Shown: positions 28,010-37,510 of the stretch, piece by piece
Layout of the letters: each line of letters opens with the position of its first letter
Numbering within the stretch: position 1 is the first letter of the stretch
From: Gemmatimonadota bacterium
GTDB lineage: Bacteria; Gemmatimonadota; Gemmatimonadetes; Gemmatimonadales; GWC2-71-9
Assembly (NCBI GenBank): GCA_029863245.1
Contig: JAOTVV010000010.1
Location: forward strand, 1 to 64,000
Direction: 5' to 3'
Length of the DNA stretch: 64,000 bases
Position numbers and translations under genes: made by a program
The notes under the pieces: generated by a model
The model's input: only the letters and a program-made list of their open reading frames with translations
Told to the model about the DNA's origin: nothing
The model's database searches: none

Positions 28010-28972
28010 ATGGCCACGCACCCGCGTCCAATCCTCGTCATGAGCAAGTGCCTCGAGCTCCAGGCGTGTCGCTACAACGGTCAACTGATCCGCGCGCCCT
28101 TCGTGCTCTCGCTGCCGCCATTTGTCGAGCTCGAGGCCGTGTGTCCGGAGGTGGAGATCGGTCTCGGGATCCCCCGTGATCCCATCCGATTGGTCTCGCT
28201 CAAGGGAGCGCTCCAGCTCGTGCAGCCTACCACGGGACGCGACGTCACCGCCGAGATGCACGGGTTCGGCGACCGCTATCTCGGATCGCTCGGTGCTGTG
28301 GATGGGTTCATCCTCAAGAGTCGATCGCCGTCGTGCGGCATCAAGGACACGAAGATCTACAGCGGCGAGGGAGGCACGCAGCCCTCGGACCGCGGGCCCG
28401 GACTGTTTGGAGGTGCGGTACTGTCGCGGTTTCCCCACTCGGTGATCGAAGACGAGGGGCGCCTGACGAACTTCCGCATCCGCCACCACTTCTTGACCAA
28501 GCTATTTGCGCTGGCGGCTCTGCGTGCCGTTCGGGCGTCAGGGTCGATGGCTGAGCTGGTCAGATTCCACACCGAGCAGAAACTCACTCTGATGGCGTAT
28601 CATCAGGCTCAGCTTCGCATTCTGGGCCGTGTCGTGGCAAACGCCGATCGGAAACCGTTCGCAGAGACCATCGCCGCCTACGAAGAGCATTTCGCGGCGG
28701 CAACGGGACGACCGGCGCGCTCCACGTCGAACATCAATGTCCTGATGCACAGCTTGGGTTACTTCTCCAAGGGACTGGGTAGCGGGGAGAAGCGGCATTT
28801 CTTGGATCTGTTGGAGGAATACCGGACAGGCCGCACCACGTTGAGCGGCCCCCTTGCCCTCATACAGTCGTGGATCACCAGGTTCGACGAGAACTACCTC
28901 CGGCAGCAACGCTTCCTCCAGCCGTATCCGGCCGAACTCATGAATCTCCAGGATTCGGGGAGGGGGAACTAG
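28010..28972 (+). CDS. DUF523-DUF1722 fusion (YbgA-like)
   Basis: A 320-residue protein. The N-terminal half is DUF523 (about residues 7-155) with C-L-E-L-Q-A-C-R-Y and S-R-S-P-S-C-G, which keep the conserved Cys residues. The C-terminal half is DUF1722/YbgA (about 185-305) with K-L-T-L-M-A-Y-H and N-V-L-M-H-S-L-G-Y-F. The biochemical role is unknown, but DUF1722 genes are often beside photolyase genes, as here, so a part in photolyase function or light and DNA-damage response is inferred. The end overlaps the convergent BTAD regulator gene by 35 bp. Confidence 0.85.
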   Translation: MATHPRPILVMSKCLELQACRYNGQLIRAPFVLSLPPFVELEAVCPEVEIGLGIPRDPIRLVSLKGALQLVQPTTGRDVTAEMHGFGDRYLGSLGAVDGFILKSRSPSCGIKDTKIYSGEGGTQPSDRGPGLFGGAVLSRFPHSVIEDEGRLTNFRIRHHFLTKLFALAALRAVRASGSMAELVRFHTEQKLTLMAYHQAQLRILGRVVANADRKPFAETIAAYEEHFAAATGRPARSTSNINVLMHSLGYFSKGLGSGEKRHFLDLLEEYRTGRTTLSGPLALIQSWITRFDENYLRQQRFLQPYPAELMNLQDSGRGN

Positions 28973-31604
28973 TCGGGCGCGATCCGGCCAGGAGTGCCTG
29001 TACGGGCTCGCGGTACACGATCTCGTACGGCGAGCGTTGGGCCAGGCCTTCGAGCCACCCTCGCGCCTCATCGTCCCGGCCGAGCCGGTGTAGTGCCAGC
29101 CCCCGCAGGTACCGCTCCTGGGCGAGCCCGTAGACCGGCGACGCCAGCGCGTACTCAAACCATCCTCCCAGCCGAACGCTCTCGAGCTGAGTCAGCACGT
29201 CCGCCCAATCGCCCCGCTCCATCGCAACCCGAGCCCGAATGCCCGCCGCCAGGTTGCGCGGCAGGGCCGCGCCGCGATCCGGCGGCGCAAGTCGCTCGCA
29301 TCGGTCCGCGTGTTCCAGTGCCCGGTCGTAGCTTCCGAGACGCGCATAGAGCTGACCGAGCAGGTACTCGCGCAAATGGTGGTGAATCGGATCGTGGACG
29401 GCGAGGGCGAGATTCGACCGCTCGGTCGGTGAGCCGGACGGGAGCGCTGCCGCTTCGAGATCGGTGAGCGTCTGGCGCAGAACATCTTCACCAGGCTGCA
29501 CGACCGGCAGTGCCACGAGGAGCCCCCGGTGCTCCAAGGCGCTCAGCGAATCGAGCTGTTCGGCCTCCCGCATCGCTCGCCAAGCTTCGTCGAGCGCGCC
29601 CCGAGCCACGGACACGTAGGCCACCATCACGCGCGCCACGGCACCGACCACCCCGACCGGGGCCAGTCGGGAGATCCGTCGCGCCAGGTCTTCGGTCGTC
29701 GCGAGATCGGCGGTGTAGAGCGCGATATCCGAGAAGGCCGTAGCGATGACCACGGGCGGCGCGACGGCCAGGGCGTGCACGACGCGCTCACGCTCCTCGG
29801 CATCGTCGCTCGCAAAGGCTTTCAGGCCGCGCATCGGGAGCGCCTGATCGCCTGTTGGACTCAGTGCGAGGTGCCGTTCCACGAGGTCGTGGACCGCCTC
29901 CGAACGCCCTTCGATCGCGGCGATCCGAGCGAGGTGCGCCAACGCCGCCACGTGACTGGGATCGAGCGCCGCAGCGTGCTCCAGCGGACGCTTCGCCTCC
30001 AGTACCGAACGCCCCCGGTAAGGATTCAGATCGAACAAGAGGTTTCCGAGAAGGAACCACGCCTCGACGTCGTCGGGACGCACGCTCAGAAGCCGGAGGT
30101 AGACCGCTTCGGCGCCACCCGGCTCATCTCCCAACCAGGCCGTCTGCGCCTCCACCAGCATTCGGGCGTGGGGTGCGAGCCGATCCCTCACCTCCCACGC
30201 GCATGCCGACGCCTCGCGGGCTCCGTCTGGCAGCGCGCACGCCACCCGGGCCGCCGCCAATCGATATTGACCAAGGGCGAAGCTCAGGTCCTCGGCCACC
30301 GCGCGCTCGTAGTGCGTGACCGCTTCGAAGTACCGGCCGCCCCGAAACGCGCGCTCTCCTCGCAAGTAGGACTTGAGGGCGTCGAGTGAATCCGTGGTGG
30401 TCGCGGCCAGCCGTCCAATCTGCCCTCCGAGCGACGTGCTCCGTCGGGCCAGCAGCTGCCGCACCAACTCGTCGACGGTCTCGAAAAGGCCAGCCTCCTG
30501 GTCCGCCTCGACTTCCGCGCGCACGTGCCGCTCACGGTCCGTCTCGTACAGGGTGGCTCCCAGATGGAGACGAGTCTTGGCCGCCACGATGCTGCCCAGC
30601 AGGTACGCACCGGCGCCGAACTGCGCCGCGATGTCCCGAGCCTCGTCTGGATCGGGATCCCCGGCGTCCCGGGCCTGTACAAAGCGCAGCAGCGCGTGGG
30701 GATCGACGGACCTGATCTCTCCCGCGCCGTCGAGCTTGGCGCTCAGAATGTCGACCATACCTTCTCGGAGATACCCGAGCTCCTCGCTGCCGCGAACACT
30801 GAACGGGAACACGGCGATCAAGTTGGGATTCGGAGTGGCCGGCTGCCTGGGTGCTGGCGCAGGCCGGTGAACCGGCTGCTGCGATCGGATCTCGTCGACG
30901 AGCCGGAGCATCTCGGTCGAAGGCTCGAGTCCGAACTCTTCGCTGAGCCGCGCTGCGAAGTCGTCGAACGCCTGCACCGCGGCCGTTCGGTCTCCCGCGC
31001 CATCCAGCGCGGCAACCAAGAGCCGCGCCGCTACCTCGTCGTCGGGCGCGAGCTGCACGGCCCGCCGCGCCCATCCGACCGCCGCCGTGGGATCGGCGGT
31101 CGCATTCTGCTCGCTCAGTGTTCGCGCCGCGACAGCCGCGGCCGACCGAAGCGCCGGCCGCTCCTGGCCGAGCCAGCGCTCGAACTCCGGAGCAGATGAA
31201 ACGAAGAACCCTTCCAGCAGGTCGCCCCGATACAGCGTCAACGCGTCCTCTGGAGCCCCGGTTGCGATTGCCTCGCGGAATGCTGAGACATCACACCAGA
31301 GAGCGGCAGCGTCTACGCCCACCTCGTCCCCTCGACCCGCGACCGCCTCACCAACGTGACGGCGAATGAAGTGGAGGGAACGGCGCAGCGCACCACGCGC
31401 ATGCGAATCGTCCAGCTCGGGCCAGAACATGGCGAGCAACGAGTCGCGCCGATGAAACCGAACCGGTGTCGCCGCGGCCAGGTAGGTGAGGAGGGCCAAC
31501 CGTTTGGGCTGTCGCAGCAGGTCGGTCAGCTCCGAGCCGTCGGCGGCACGGAGCTCGGCGGCACCCAGCAGCCGCAGCCGTATCACCGGCGGGGAGACGC
31601 TCAC
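28938..31604 (-). CDS. BTAD/SARP-type regulator with TolB-like and TPR domains
   Basis: An 888-residue regulator. An OmpR-type winged helix comes first (about residues 8-85, L-L-G-A-A-E-L-R), then the bacterial transcriptional activator domain (about 90-240, D-A-L-T-L-Y-R-G-D-L-L-E-G-F), a TolB/FlgO-like domain (about 265-385, I-A-V-F-P-F) and a long TPR-rich region to the end. The layout is that of SARP/AfsR-type DNA-binding activators; the target is unknown. It is divergent from a Ser/Thr kinase that also has TolB-like and TPR regions, so the kinase may phosphorylate it. Start is uncertain: I chose GTG 31604 at the edge of the winged helix; a TTG at 31691 would add 29 residues. Confidence 0.8.
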   Translation of the reverse strand: MSVSPPVIRLRLLGAAELRAADGSELTDLLRQPKRLALLTYLAAATPVRFHRRDSLLAMFWPELDDSHARGALRRSLHFIRRHVGEAVAGRGDEVGVDAAALWCDVSAFREAIATGAPEDALTLYRGDLLEGFFVSSAPEFERWLGQERPALRSAAAVAARTLSEQNATADPTAAVGWARRAVQLAPDDEVAARLLVAALDGAGDRTAAVQAFDDFAARLSEEFGLEPSTEMLRLVDEIRSQQPVHRPAPAPRQPATPNPNLIAVFPFSVRGSEELGYLREGMVDILSAKLDGAGEIRSVDPHALLRFVQARDAGDPDPDEARDIAAQFGAGAYLLGSIVAAKTRLHLGATLYETDRERHVRAEVEADQEAGLFETVDELVRQLLARRSTSLGGQIGRLAATTTDSLDALKSYLRGERAFRGGRYFEAVTHYERAVAEDLSFALGQYRLAAARVACALPDGAREASACAWEVRDRLAPHARMLVEAQTAWLGDEPGGAEAVYLRLLSVRPDDVEAWFLLGNLLFDLNPYRGRSVLEAKRPLEHAAALDPSHVAALAHLARIAAIEGRSEAVHDLVERHLALSPTGDQALPMRGLKAFASDDAEERERVVHALAVAPPVVIATAFSDIALYTADLATTEDLARRISRLAPVGVVGAVARVMVAYVSVARGALDEAWRAMREAEQLDSLSALEHRGLLVALPVVQPGEDVLRQTLTDLEAAALPSGSPTERSNLALAVHDPIHHHLREYLLGQLYARLGSYDRALEHADRCERLAPPDRGAALPRNLAAGIRARVAMERGDWADVLTQLESVRLGGWFEYALASPVYGLAQERYLRGLALHRLGRDDEARGWLEGLAQRSPYEIVYREPVQALLAGSRPTSSPSPNPGDS

Positions 31605-31817
31605 GTCACTGGCGTGGAGGGGGGGAGTAACGATCGTGCGACACTGTGGGAACGTAAGCGCGTCGGACAGGGGGTCAATCCTCGTGCCCAATGGGAGTGG
31701 TCATCACGGGGCGACGACAGCCCGACTGACCCACGATCGACCTCACGTGGCATCGCCGCAGCTTGCCCGCGGTCACCAAGCACTTCCATCTTTCGGCGTC
31801 CACAGCCACGACGGTCG

Positions 31818-34800
31818 ATGACCCCGAACACCGCTGCCTGCCCCAGTTGTGCCAGCCCACTCCCTCCCGAGGCGGTGTTCTGTCCGGGGTGCGGTACCCC
31901 AACGCGGGGTGCCGAGGGCGGCACCGTCGAGCCGCACGCCGCAGCCGCACCTGGCGCCGACGCGCTCGAGCGACTGCGGACCGCGCTCGCCGACCGCTAC
32001 GTGATTGAGCGGGAGTTGGGTCGAGGGGGGATGGCCGTCGTGTACCTCGCGCAGGACGTCCGACATCACCGCCGCGTGGCGGTCAAGGTCCTCTCGCCCG
32101 AGCTCGCCGTCTTGGTTGGCCCCGAGCGGTTTCTACGGGAGATCGAGATCACGGCTGGGCTCCAGCACCCGAACATCGTCCCGGTGCACGATTCCGGACG
32201 CGTGGACGAGCTGCTGTTCTACGTCATGCCGTACATCGAAGGCGAGTCGCTGCGCGTGCGTCTCGACCGGGACAGGCGGTTGCTGCTCGACGACCTGCTC
32301 CAGATCGTGCGCGAAGTTGCCGGCGCCTTGAGCTACGCGCACCAGCGCGGGATCGTGCACCGAGACATCAAGCCCGAGAACATTCTGCTCTCTGACGGAC
32401 ACGCGCAGGTGGCGGATTTCGGCATTGCGCGGGCCATCAGCGCAGCCGATCGGGGCAACCTGACCCGAAGTGGCGCGGCCATCGGCACACCGGCCTATAT
32501 GGCACCGGAACAGGCCGCCGGTGCCTCGAACATCGATGGACGGGCCGATCTCTATGCACTGGCGGCCGTGGCGCACGAGGCACTCACCGGGGAACGCGAC
32601 GAGCCGCTTGCGGGCACCAAGCATGCCGACCGACAGCTCCTCAGTGCGCGACCCGATGTGAAGCCACGCGTGGCCCGAGTGCTCGCCGCACCGCTTGCGC
32701 TGGAGCGGGATCGCAGGCCGCCCACCGCGGACATATGGCTCGCGATGATCCGTGCGGCGGAGCGGCGTTCGCGGTCATCGGTGCTGCTGGGTGTCGGGGC
32801 TGCCCTGCTCGTGGTGCTCGCCCTGATGGTCGGCTGGTTCGTCCGCGACCGTCAGCCGGCGGCGCTCAGCTCTGCGCCAACCATCGCCGTGCTCCCGTTC
32901 ACGACCACCGGCCAGACAACTGCACTCGATCTCGAGCGAGCCTTGCCGGAGGCGTTCGAGTTCCAGTTGCAGTACGTCCCGGGCTACCGCGTCGTGAGTC
33001 CGGCGCGCGTGCGCCGCCTGATTGACGAACACTTCGGCGGCGTACGTCCCGACCGCGATTCCCTGGCGGCCTACGTCGCGGCGGAGTTTTCGGCGTCGGA
33101 GCTGCTCAGCGGCTCGGCGGAGATCACCGCGGCTGGCGCACTCAGCATCGATGTGGTGGTGCTCGACCCCGCGACCCGCACCGTGATCGGCGGCGCGCGG
33201 GTACAGGGTAGCGTCGGGGAGTTCACGACGCTCGTCCACGATGCCGTGCTCGAGGCCTTCGCGGCCCGTGCCGTGCAGCGGCAGCTCGGCTGGAGCCCGG
33301 CGCTGCCGGCCAGCCTCGACGCCGTCAACGCCTTCTTCCTCGGCGAGACATCGTTTCGGCGCGGAGCGTATGACGCGGCCGCGGAACAGTTCACCCGGGT
33401 CATTGAACGTGACTCGACGTACGCCCCGGCCCACTTCAAGCGGATGCTGACCGAAGTCCTGCGCACGCCCCCGACGCGGGTCAGCACCGCGGTACGCGAT
33501 GCGCTCGGGGCGGCGCAGCGCTACCGGGACCGGCTCGACCCGCCAACCCGCGAGCTACTGGAGGGGTACGAAGCACTGGTGCTCCGCGGAGACCTCGAGG
33601 GGGCGATCGATCGATTCACCCGCATCGTCGAGAGCAATCCCAACGCCGTCGATGCGTGGTTCATCCTTGGGTATCTCCAACTCAACTTCGCCGGCCTCCT
33701 CGGCACGTCGCGGACGACGGCACGCGTGGCATTCGAACGGGTGCACGAGCTGGATCCGAACTTCGCCGCGGCCACGGCCCATCTGCTGCGCATTGCGGTC
33801 CTGCAGAATTCGGAGGCGGCCGCGCGGCGTTACGTCGACCAGTACCTCCGGATCGACAGCACCTCCGCGACCGCCGAGTTGGTACGGATGGTCGACTCAC
33901 TCCTCTACCGCGGCAATCGCTCGGCGCTGCGTGTGCTCGGGACCTTCGAGTCCCGCACGGCCGTCGCGCTCGAGATGATCGCCCTCGCCGCCGGGGAATT
34001 CTCACAGGGCTTCCTCGACCGGACCGCCGCGAATCGGGCCATCGCGGTGCTGTGGGCCCGGGCCTCGAGCCCGCCAGACCGTGTCATGGCCTTCCGCCTG
34101 CGGATGGCATCCACGTTGGGCGCAGGGCGCCACCACTCGGCCGATTCCCTGCTGCGGCTCGGCAGGCAGATGGACGTGCCCACCGTCGAGTTGGACCGGT
34201 GGCTGTTGCTCACCGCGGTGACCGGCGTCGCGTCACTCGGCACAGACGAGGAGCGGGAGTCCGCCGCTCGACGCCTGGCCATCGCCACCGACCCGACCAC
34301 ATTGTGGCTCGTCGCGCGCTGGCGGCGACAGCGCGATGCAACCAGCATCCCCGCCCAAGAGCGGGCGCTTCGCAGGCTTGCCGCCCAGGCCGGCGACACC
34401 GTACCGTTGTTGCGGAGCCTGCTGCAGGATGTGGACGCGCGCGAGTATCTGCGGCAAGGTGACAGCGCACGGGCGCTCTCGCTGTGGAGGGAGGCAACCC
34501 GACACTACGCCATCGATCGCGTGACGTTCGATCTCGCGGCCTCGCTGTGGCCGCTCGACCTGGAGCGGGCTCGAGTTGCGGCGGCGCGGGGCGACCCTGA
34601 CGAGGTGATCGCTGCCACGAGACTCTTCGTCACAATGACGGGATTCGTTGATCAAATCGCGTGGATCGAGGTGTGGCGCCTGCGAGCCCGAGCCCTCGCC
34701 GCGTCCGGCGATCGGCTCCGCGCCGTGGAGGCATTCGATCAGCTAGCGGCCGTCCTGCGCGACGCCAACGGTCGCGGGCGCGCGGTGCTCGACTCGATTC

Positions 34801-34844
34801 CCGGCTGGCGCGCGGACGCGCGGGTACCGCAATCCGGCACCTGA
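31818..34844 (+). CDS. Membrane Ser/Thr protein kinase with zinc ribbon and TPR sensor
   Basis: A 1,008-residue PknB-type kinase. A zinc ribbon comes first (Cys 8, 11, 22, 25). The kinase domain spans about residues 60-320 with G-R-G-G-M-A-V-V-Y, V-A-V-K-V-L, H-R-D-I-K-P-E-N, D-F-G-I-A and A-P-E, all catalytic residues being present. One transmembrane helix (about 330-352, V-G-A-A-L-L-V-V-L-A-L) leads to an external TolB-like domain (A-V-L-P-F-T) and TPR repeats. It probably senses an envelope signal and phosphorylates cytosolic proteins such as the divergent BTAD regulator. ATG 31818 was chosen because it starts just before the zinc ribbon; the upstream in-frame sequence is antisense to the regulator gene. 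Confidence 0.88.
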   Translation: MTPNTAACPSCASPLPPEAVFCPGCGTPTRGAEGGTVEPHAAAAPGADALERLRTALADRYVIERELGRGGMAVVYLAQDVRHHRRVAVKVLSPELAVLVGPERFLREIEITAGLQHPNIVPVHDSGRVDELLFYVMPYIEGESLRVRLDRDRRLLLDDLLQIVREVAGALSYAHQRGIVHRDIKPENILLSDGHAQVADFGIARAISAADRGNLTRSGAAIGTPAYMAPEQAAGASNIDGRADLYALAAVAHEALTGERDEPLAGTKHADRQLLSARPDVKPRVARVLAAPLALERDRRPPTADIWLAMIRAAERRSRSSVLLGVGAALLVVLALMVGWFVRDRQPAALSSAPTIAVLPFTTTGQTTALDLERALPEAFEFQLQYVPGYRVVSPARVRRLIDEHFGGVRPDRDSLAAYVAAEFSASELLSGSAEITAAGALSIDVVVLDPATRTVIGGARVQGSVGEFTTLVHDAVLEAFAARAVQRQLGWSPALPASLDAVNAFFLGETSFRRGAYDAAAEQFTRVIERDSTYAPAHFKRMLTEVLRTPPTRVSTAVRDALGAAQRYRDRLDPPTRELLEGYEALVLRGDLEGAIDRFTRIVESNPNAVDAWFILGYLQLNFAGLLGTSRTTARVAFERVHELDPNFAAATAHLLRIAVLQNSEAAARRYVDQYLRIDSTSATAELVRMVDSLLYRGNRSALRVLGTFESRTAVALEMIALAAGEFSQGFLDRTAANRAIAVLWARASSPPDRVMAFRLRMASTLGAGRHHSADSLLRLGRQMDVPTVELDRWLLLTAVTGVASLGTDEERESAARRLAIATDPTTLWLVARWRRQRDATSIPAQERALRRLAAQAGDTVPLLRSLLQDVDAREYLRQGDSARALSLWREATRHYAIDRVTFDLAASLWPLDLERARVAAARGDPDEVIAATRLFVTMTGFVDQIAWIEVWRLRARALAASGDRLRAVEAFDQLAAVLRDANGRGRAVLDSIPGWRADARVPQSGT

Positions 34845-34941
34845 CCTCCATCTCACAGGGGGGGTGGTCGTACATGGTTGGACTTGGTGCAAGGCACAGC
34901 GCCGCGGGAGTCGCAGCGCCGTCGGGATCAGATGATTGCGG

Positions 34942-35184
34942 TCACTCGGCCTGCCCGCGCCACTCCATGTGGCGGAACACGACGCCACTGCCGCAATGAT
35001 CGCAACGGAGAATCCAGACGGAGTGCGCCTGTCGGTCCCCGACGATCGGATTGAGATCGGCCCGGCACGTCGGACAGACGATCCGTTGCTCGTGCCGCAG
35101 CGTCGTGCGGAAAACACGTGCGGCATCGTCCAACGAGAAGCCGCCGGTGTTTCTGGGGGCATCGGGATGGATCTTCATTGGCAT
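34942..35184 (-). CDS. Small zinc-ribbon protein
   Basis: An 80-residue hypothetical protein with two CxxC pairs, C-P-T-C and C-D-H-C, about 30 residues apart and likely to bind one zinc. The N-terminus is hydrophilic and there is no signal peptide. A strong AAGGGGG precedes both candidate starts, ATG 35184 and ATG 35178; I used the first. It is convergent with the kinase gene and divergent from the glycogen operon. No function can be assigned. Confidence 0.6.
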   Translation of the reverse strand: MPMKIHPDAPRNTGGFSLDDAARVFRTTLRHEQRIVCPTCRADLNPIVGDRQAHSVWILRCDHCGSGVVFRHMEWRGQAE

Positions 35185-35347
35185 TGCCCCCTTTCGGGAT
35201 CGGGTGATCGGTTGCCTCCCCCCCGACTGCCGCATCCTAGGCGGCGTGTCAATATGCCCGGCACCTGCTGAAGATACCGTGAACTCTCGGTGAAACCTGG
35301 GCCGCCGCTAGCCTATCCGGCGGGCGACCCACTAGCTTACGCACCCC

Positions 35348-37501
35348 ATGACTGACGGCGAACCGCGCATCCCCCACCTCCCCGATCGCATCGGCGGTCT
35401 GGCTCACATCGCCACCAATCTCTGGTGGAGTTGGAGTCGGGAGGCGCGTCAGCTGTTCCGCAGCATCGACGAGCTTCTCTGGCAGCGTACCCGTCATAAT
35501 CCGATTCTGTTCCTGCAGCTGGTCGATCCGTCCCGCCTGGTGGCGCGCGCACAGGATCCCGAGTTTCTCGAGGCCTACGATCGGGTTGTGGCGAACCTCG
35601 ACGGGGCGCTCTCGGGTCGCGATACCTGGTTCCGGCGTGCATACCCCGACCTGGCCTCCCGTCCCGTCGCGTATTTTTGCGCGGAATTCGGACTGCACAA
35701 TTCGGTTCCCATTTACTCCGGTGGTCTCGGAGTGCTCGCCGGAGATCACTGCAAAGCGGCGTCCGATCTGGGCGTCCCACTTGTGGGCATCGGGTTGCTC
35801 TACACGAAAGGGTACTTCGACCAGCGGATTCGCCTGGACGGGTGGCAGGAAGACGCCGACGACCCGCTCGATCCGACGATCACGCCGCTGGCGCCGGTGC
35901 TGGACAAGACCGGCCACCCCTATCTCGCGACGATCCCCGTGGGCGACCGGACCTTACATGTGGGCGCCTGGCGCATGATGGTGGGCTCGGTTTCGATCCT
36001 GCTGCTCGACACCAATCTCGAAGTGAACGACCCGCAGGACCGGAGCCTCTCCCTCAAGCTGTACGCGGGCGGCCCCGAGATGCGGCTGCGTCAGGAGTGG
36101 GTGCTCGGAGTCGGCGGGGTTCGGCTGCTGCGTCGGTTGGGTGTGGACCCCGGTGCGTGGCACGCCAACGAAGGCCACGCCGCCTTCATGTTGGTCGAGC
36201 GTGTGCGGGAGCAGACCGCCGCCGGCACGCCGCTCCAGGACGCGATTGCCGCGGTGCGCGCCACCAGCGTCTTCACCACGCACACGCCAGTCCCGGCGGG
36301 ACACGACGTCTTCACACGCGATCAGATCGCCAGCTGCATCGGTCCGTTCATCGACGATTCGGGCTTGGATCGCGACCAGTTCTATGGCTTCGGATGGCAT
36401 CCGGGCCATGACCACGGCACGTACCACATGACCGTGACCGGCATCCGGCTCTCGGGCAGAGTGAACGGCGTGTCGGAGCTTCACGGACAGGAAACCCGCC
36501 GTCTGTGGCGCGTCCTCTGGCCCGAGCGGGAACCGAGCGGTGTGCCCATCACCCACGTCACCAACGGCGTGCACCTGGCGACGTGGATGGCCCATCCCAT
36601 GATGGACCTGCTGGACAGACACCTCGGCGTGGGTTGGGGCAGTCAGCTCGACGACCCGACCGTCTGGGATCGCGTGCTCGCCTTGGACGACGCGCAGTTC
36701 TGGCGGGTGCACCTCGAGGTCAAGGACCGGCTGCTCGAGTACGTCCGTGAGGATGCGCGGCGACGCTGGCGGGACCGCTGGAAGGAGCCGGCCCACCTGA
36801 TGTCCGCCGGGACCCTCTTGGGCCGGGACGCACTCACCGTGGGGTTTGCCCGGCGGTTCGCCACGTACAAACGGGCCGATCTCATCTTCCGCAACCCGGA
36901 CCGGCTGCGGCAGATTCTGGTGGATCCACGGCGACCCGTGCAGATCGTGTTTGCCGGCAAGGCGCATCCGGCAGACGAGCCGGGCAAGCGGATGCTGCAG
37001 ACGGTGTACAACGCCGCTCACGATCCCAGCTTCGAGGGCCGTATCGCGTTTCTCGAAGATTACGAGATGCACCTCGCCCATCGGCTCGTACAGGGTGTGG
37101 ATCTGTGGCTCAACCTTCCGCGGGTGCCGATGGAGGCCTGCGGCACCAGCGGGATGAAGGCGGCGCTGAACGGCGTGCCGCAGTTGGGGACACTGGACGG
37201 GTGGTGGGCTGAGGGCTATAACGGCAGGAACGGCTGGGCCATCCCGCTGGGAGCAAAGGACAGCCAGGACGAGCACGACGCCGAACACGTGTATGAGCTC
37301 CTGGAGACGGAAATCATCCCACTCTACTTCGAACGTGACTCGCGGGACGTGCCCACCGGGTGGATGGAGCGCATGCGGCATACGCTGCGGGAGGCGCTCA
37401 AGCGGTTCACCGCACGGGCCATGGTGCAGCGCTACACCGCCGAGCACTATCTCCGCGCGATGCGGGCGGAGCCTCCATCAACCGACCCTCCCACCGCATA
37501 G
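35348..37501 (+). CDS. glgP: Alpha-glucan phosphorylase (GlgP family, GT35)
   Basis: A 717-residue phosphorylase with the short bacterial/archaeal N-terminus (DUF3417 type: N-L-W-W-S-W near residue 24). Further motifs are Y-F-C-A-E-F-G, H-A-N-E-G-H-A, T-H-T-P-V-P-A-G-H-D and, near the C-terminus, G-T-S-G-M-K-A-A-L-N-G, which is the conserved stretch around the PLP and phosphate site. It releases glucose 1-phosphate from alpha-1,4-glucans in the cytosol. It opens the glucan operon, with glgA 9 nt downstream. No ribosome site is visible; TAGCTT lies 9 nt before the ATG, so a leaderless start is possible. Confidence 0.92.
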   Translation: MTDGEPRIPHLPDRIGGLAHIATNLWWSWSREARQLFRSIDELLWQRTRHNPILFLQLVDPSRLVARAQDPEFLEAYDRVVANLDGALSGRDTWFRRAYPDLASRPVAYFCAEFGLHNSVPIYSGGLGVLAGDHCKAASDLGVPLVGIGLLYTKGYFDQRIRLDGWQEDADDPLDPTITPLAPVLDKTGHPYLATIPVGDRTLHVGAWRMMVGSVSILLLDTNLEVNDPQDRSLSLKLYAGGPEMRLRQEWVLGVGGVRLLRRLGVDPGAWHANEGHAAFMLVERVREQTAAGTPLQDAIAAVRATSVFTTHTPVPAGHDVFTRDQIASCIGPFIDDSGLDRDQFYGFGWHPGHDHGTYHMTVTGIRLSGRVNGVSELHGQETRRLWRVLWPEREPSGVPITHVTNGVHLATWMAHPMMDLLDRHLGVGWGSQLDDPTVWDRVLALDDAQFWRVHLEVKDRLLEYVREDARRRWRDRWKEPAHLMSAGTLLGRDALTVGFARRFATYKRADLIFRNPDRLRQILVDPRRPVQIVFAGKAHPADEPGKRMLQTVYNAAHDPSFEGRIAFLEDYEMHLAHRLVQGVDLWLNLPRVPMEACGTSGMKAALNGVPQLGTLDGWWAEGYNGRNGWAIPLGAKDSQDEHDAEHVYELLETEIIPLYFERDSRDVPTGWMERMRHTLREALKRFTARAMVQRYTAEHYLRAMRAEPPSTDPPTA

Positions 37502-37510
37502 GGCTGCGTC

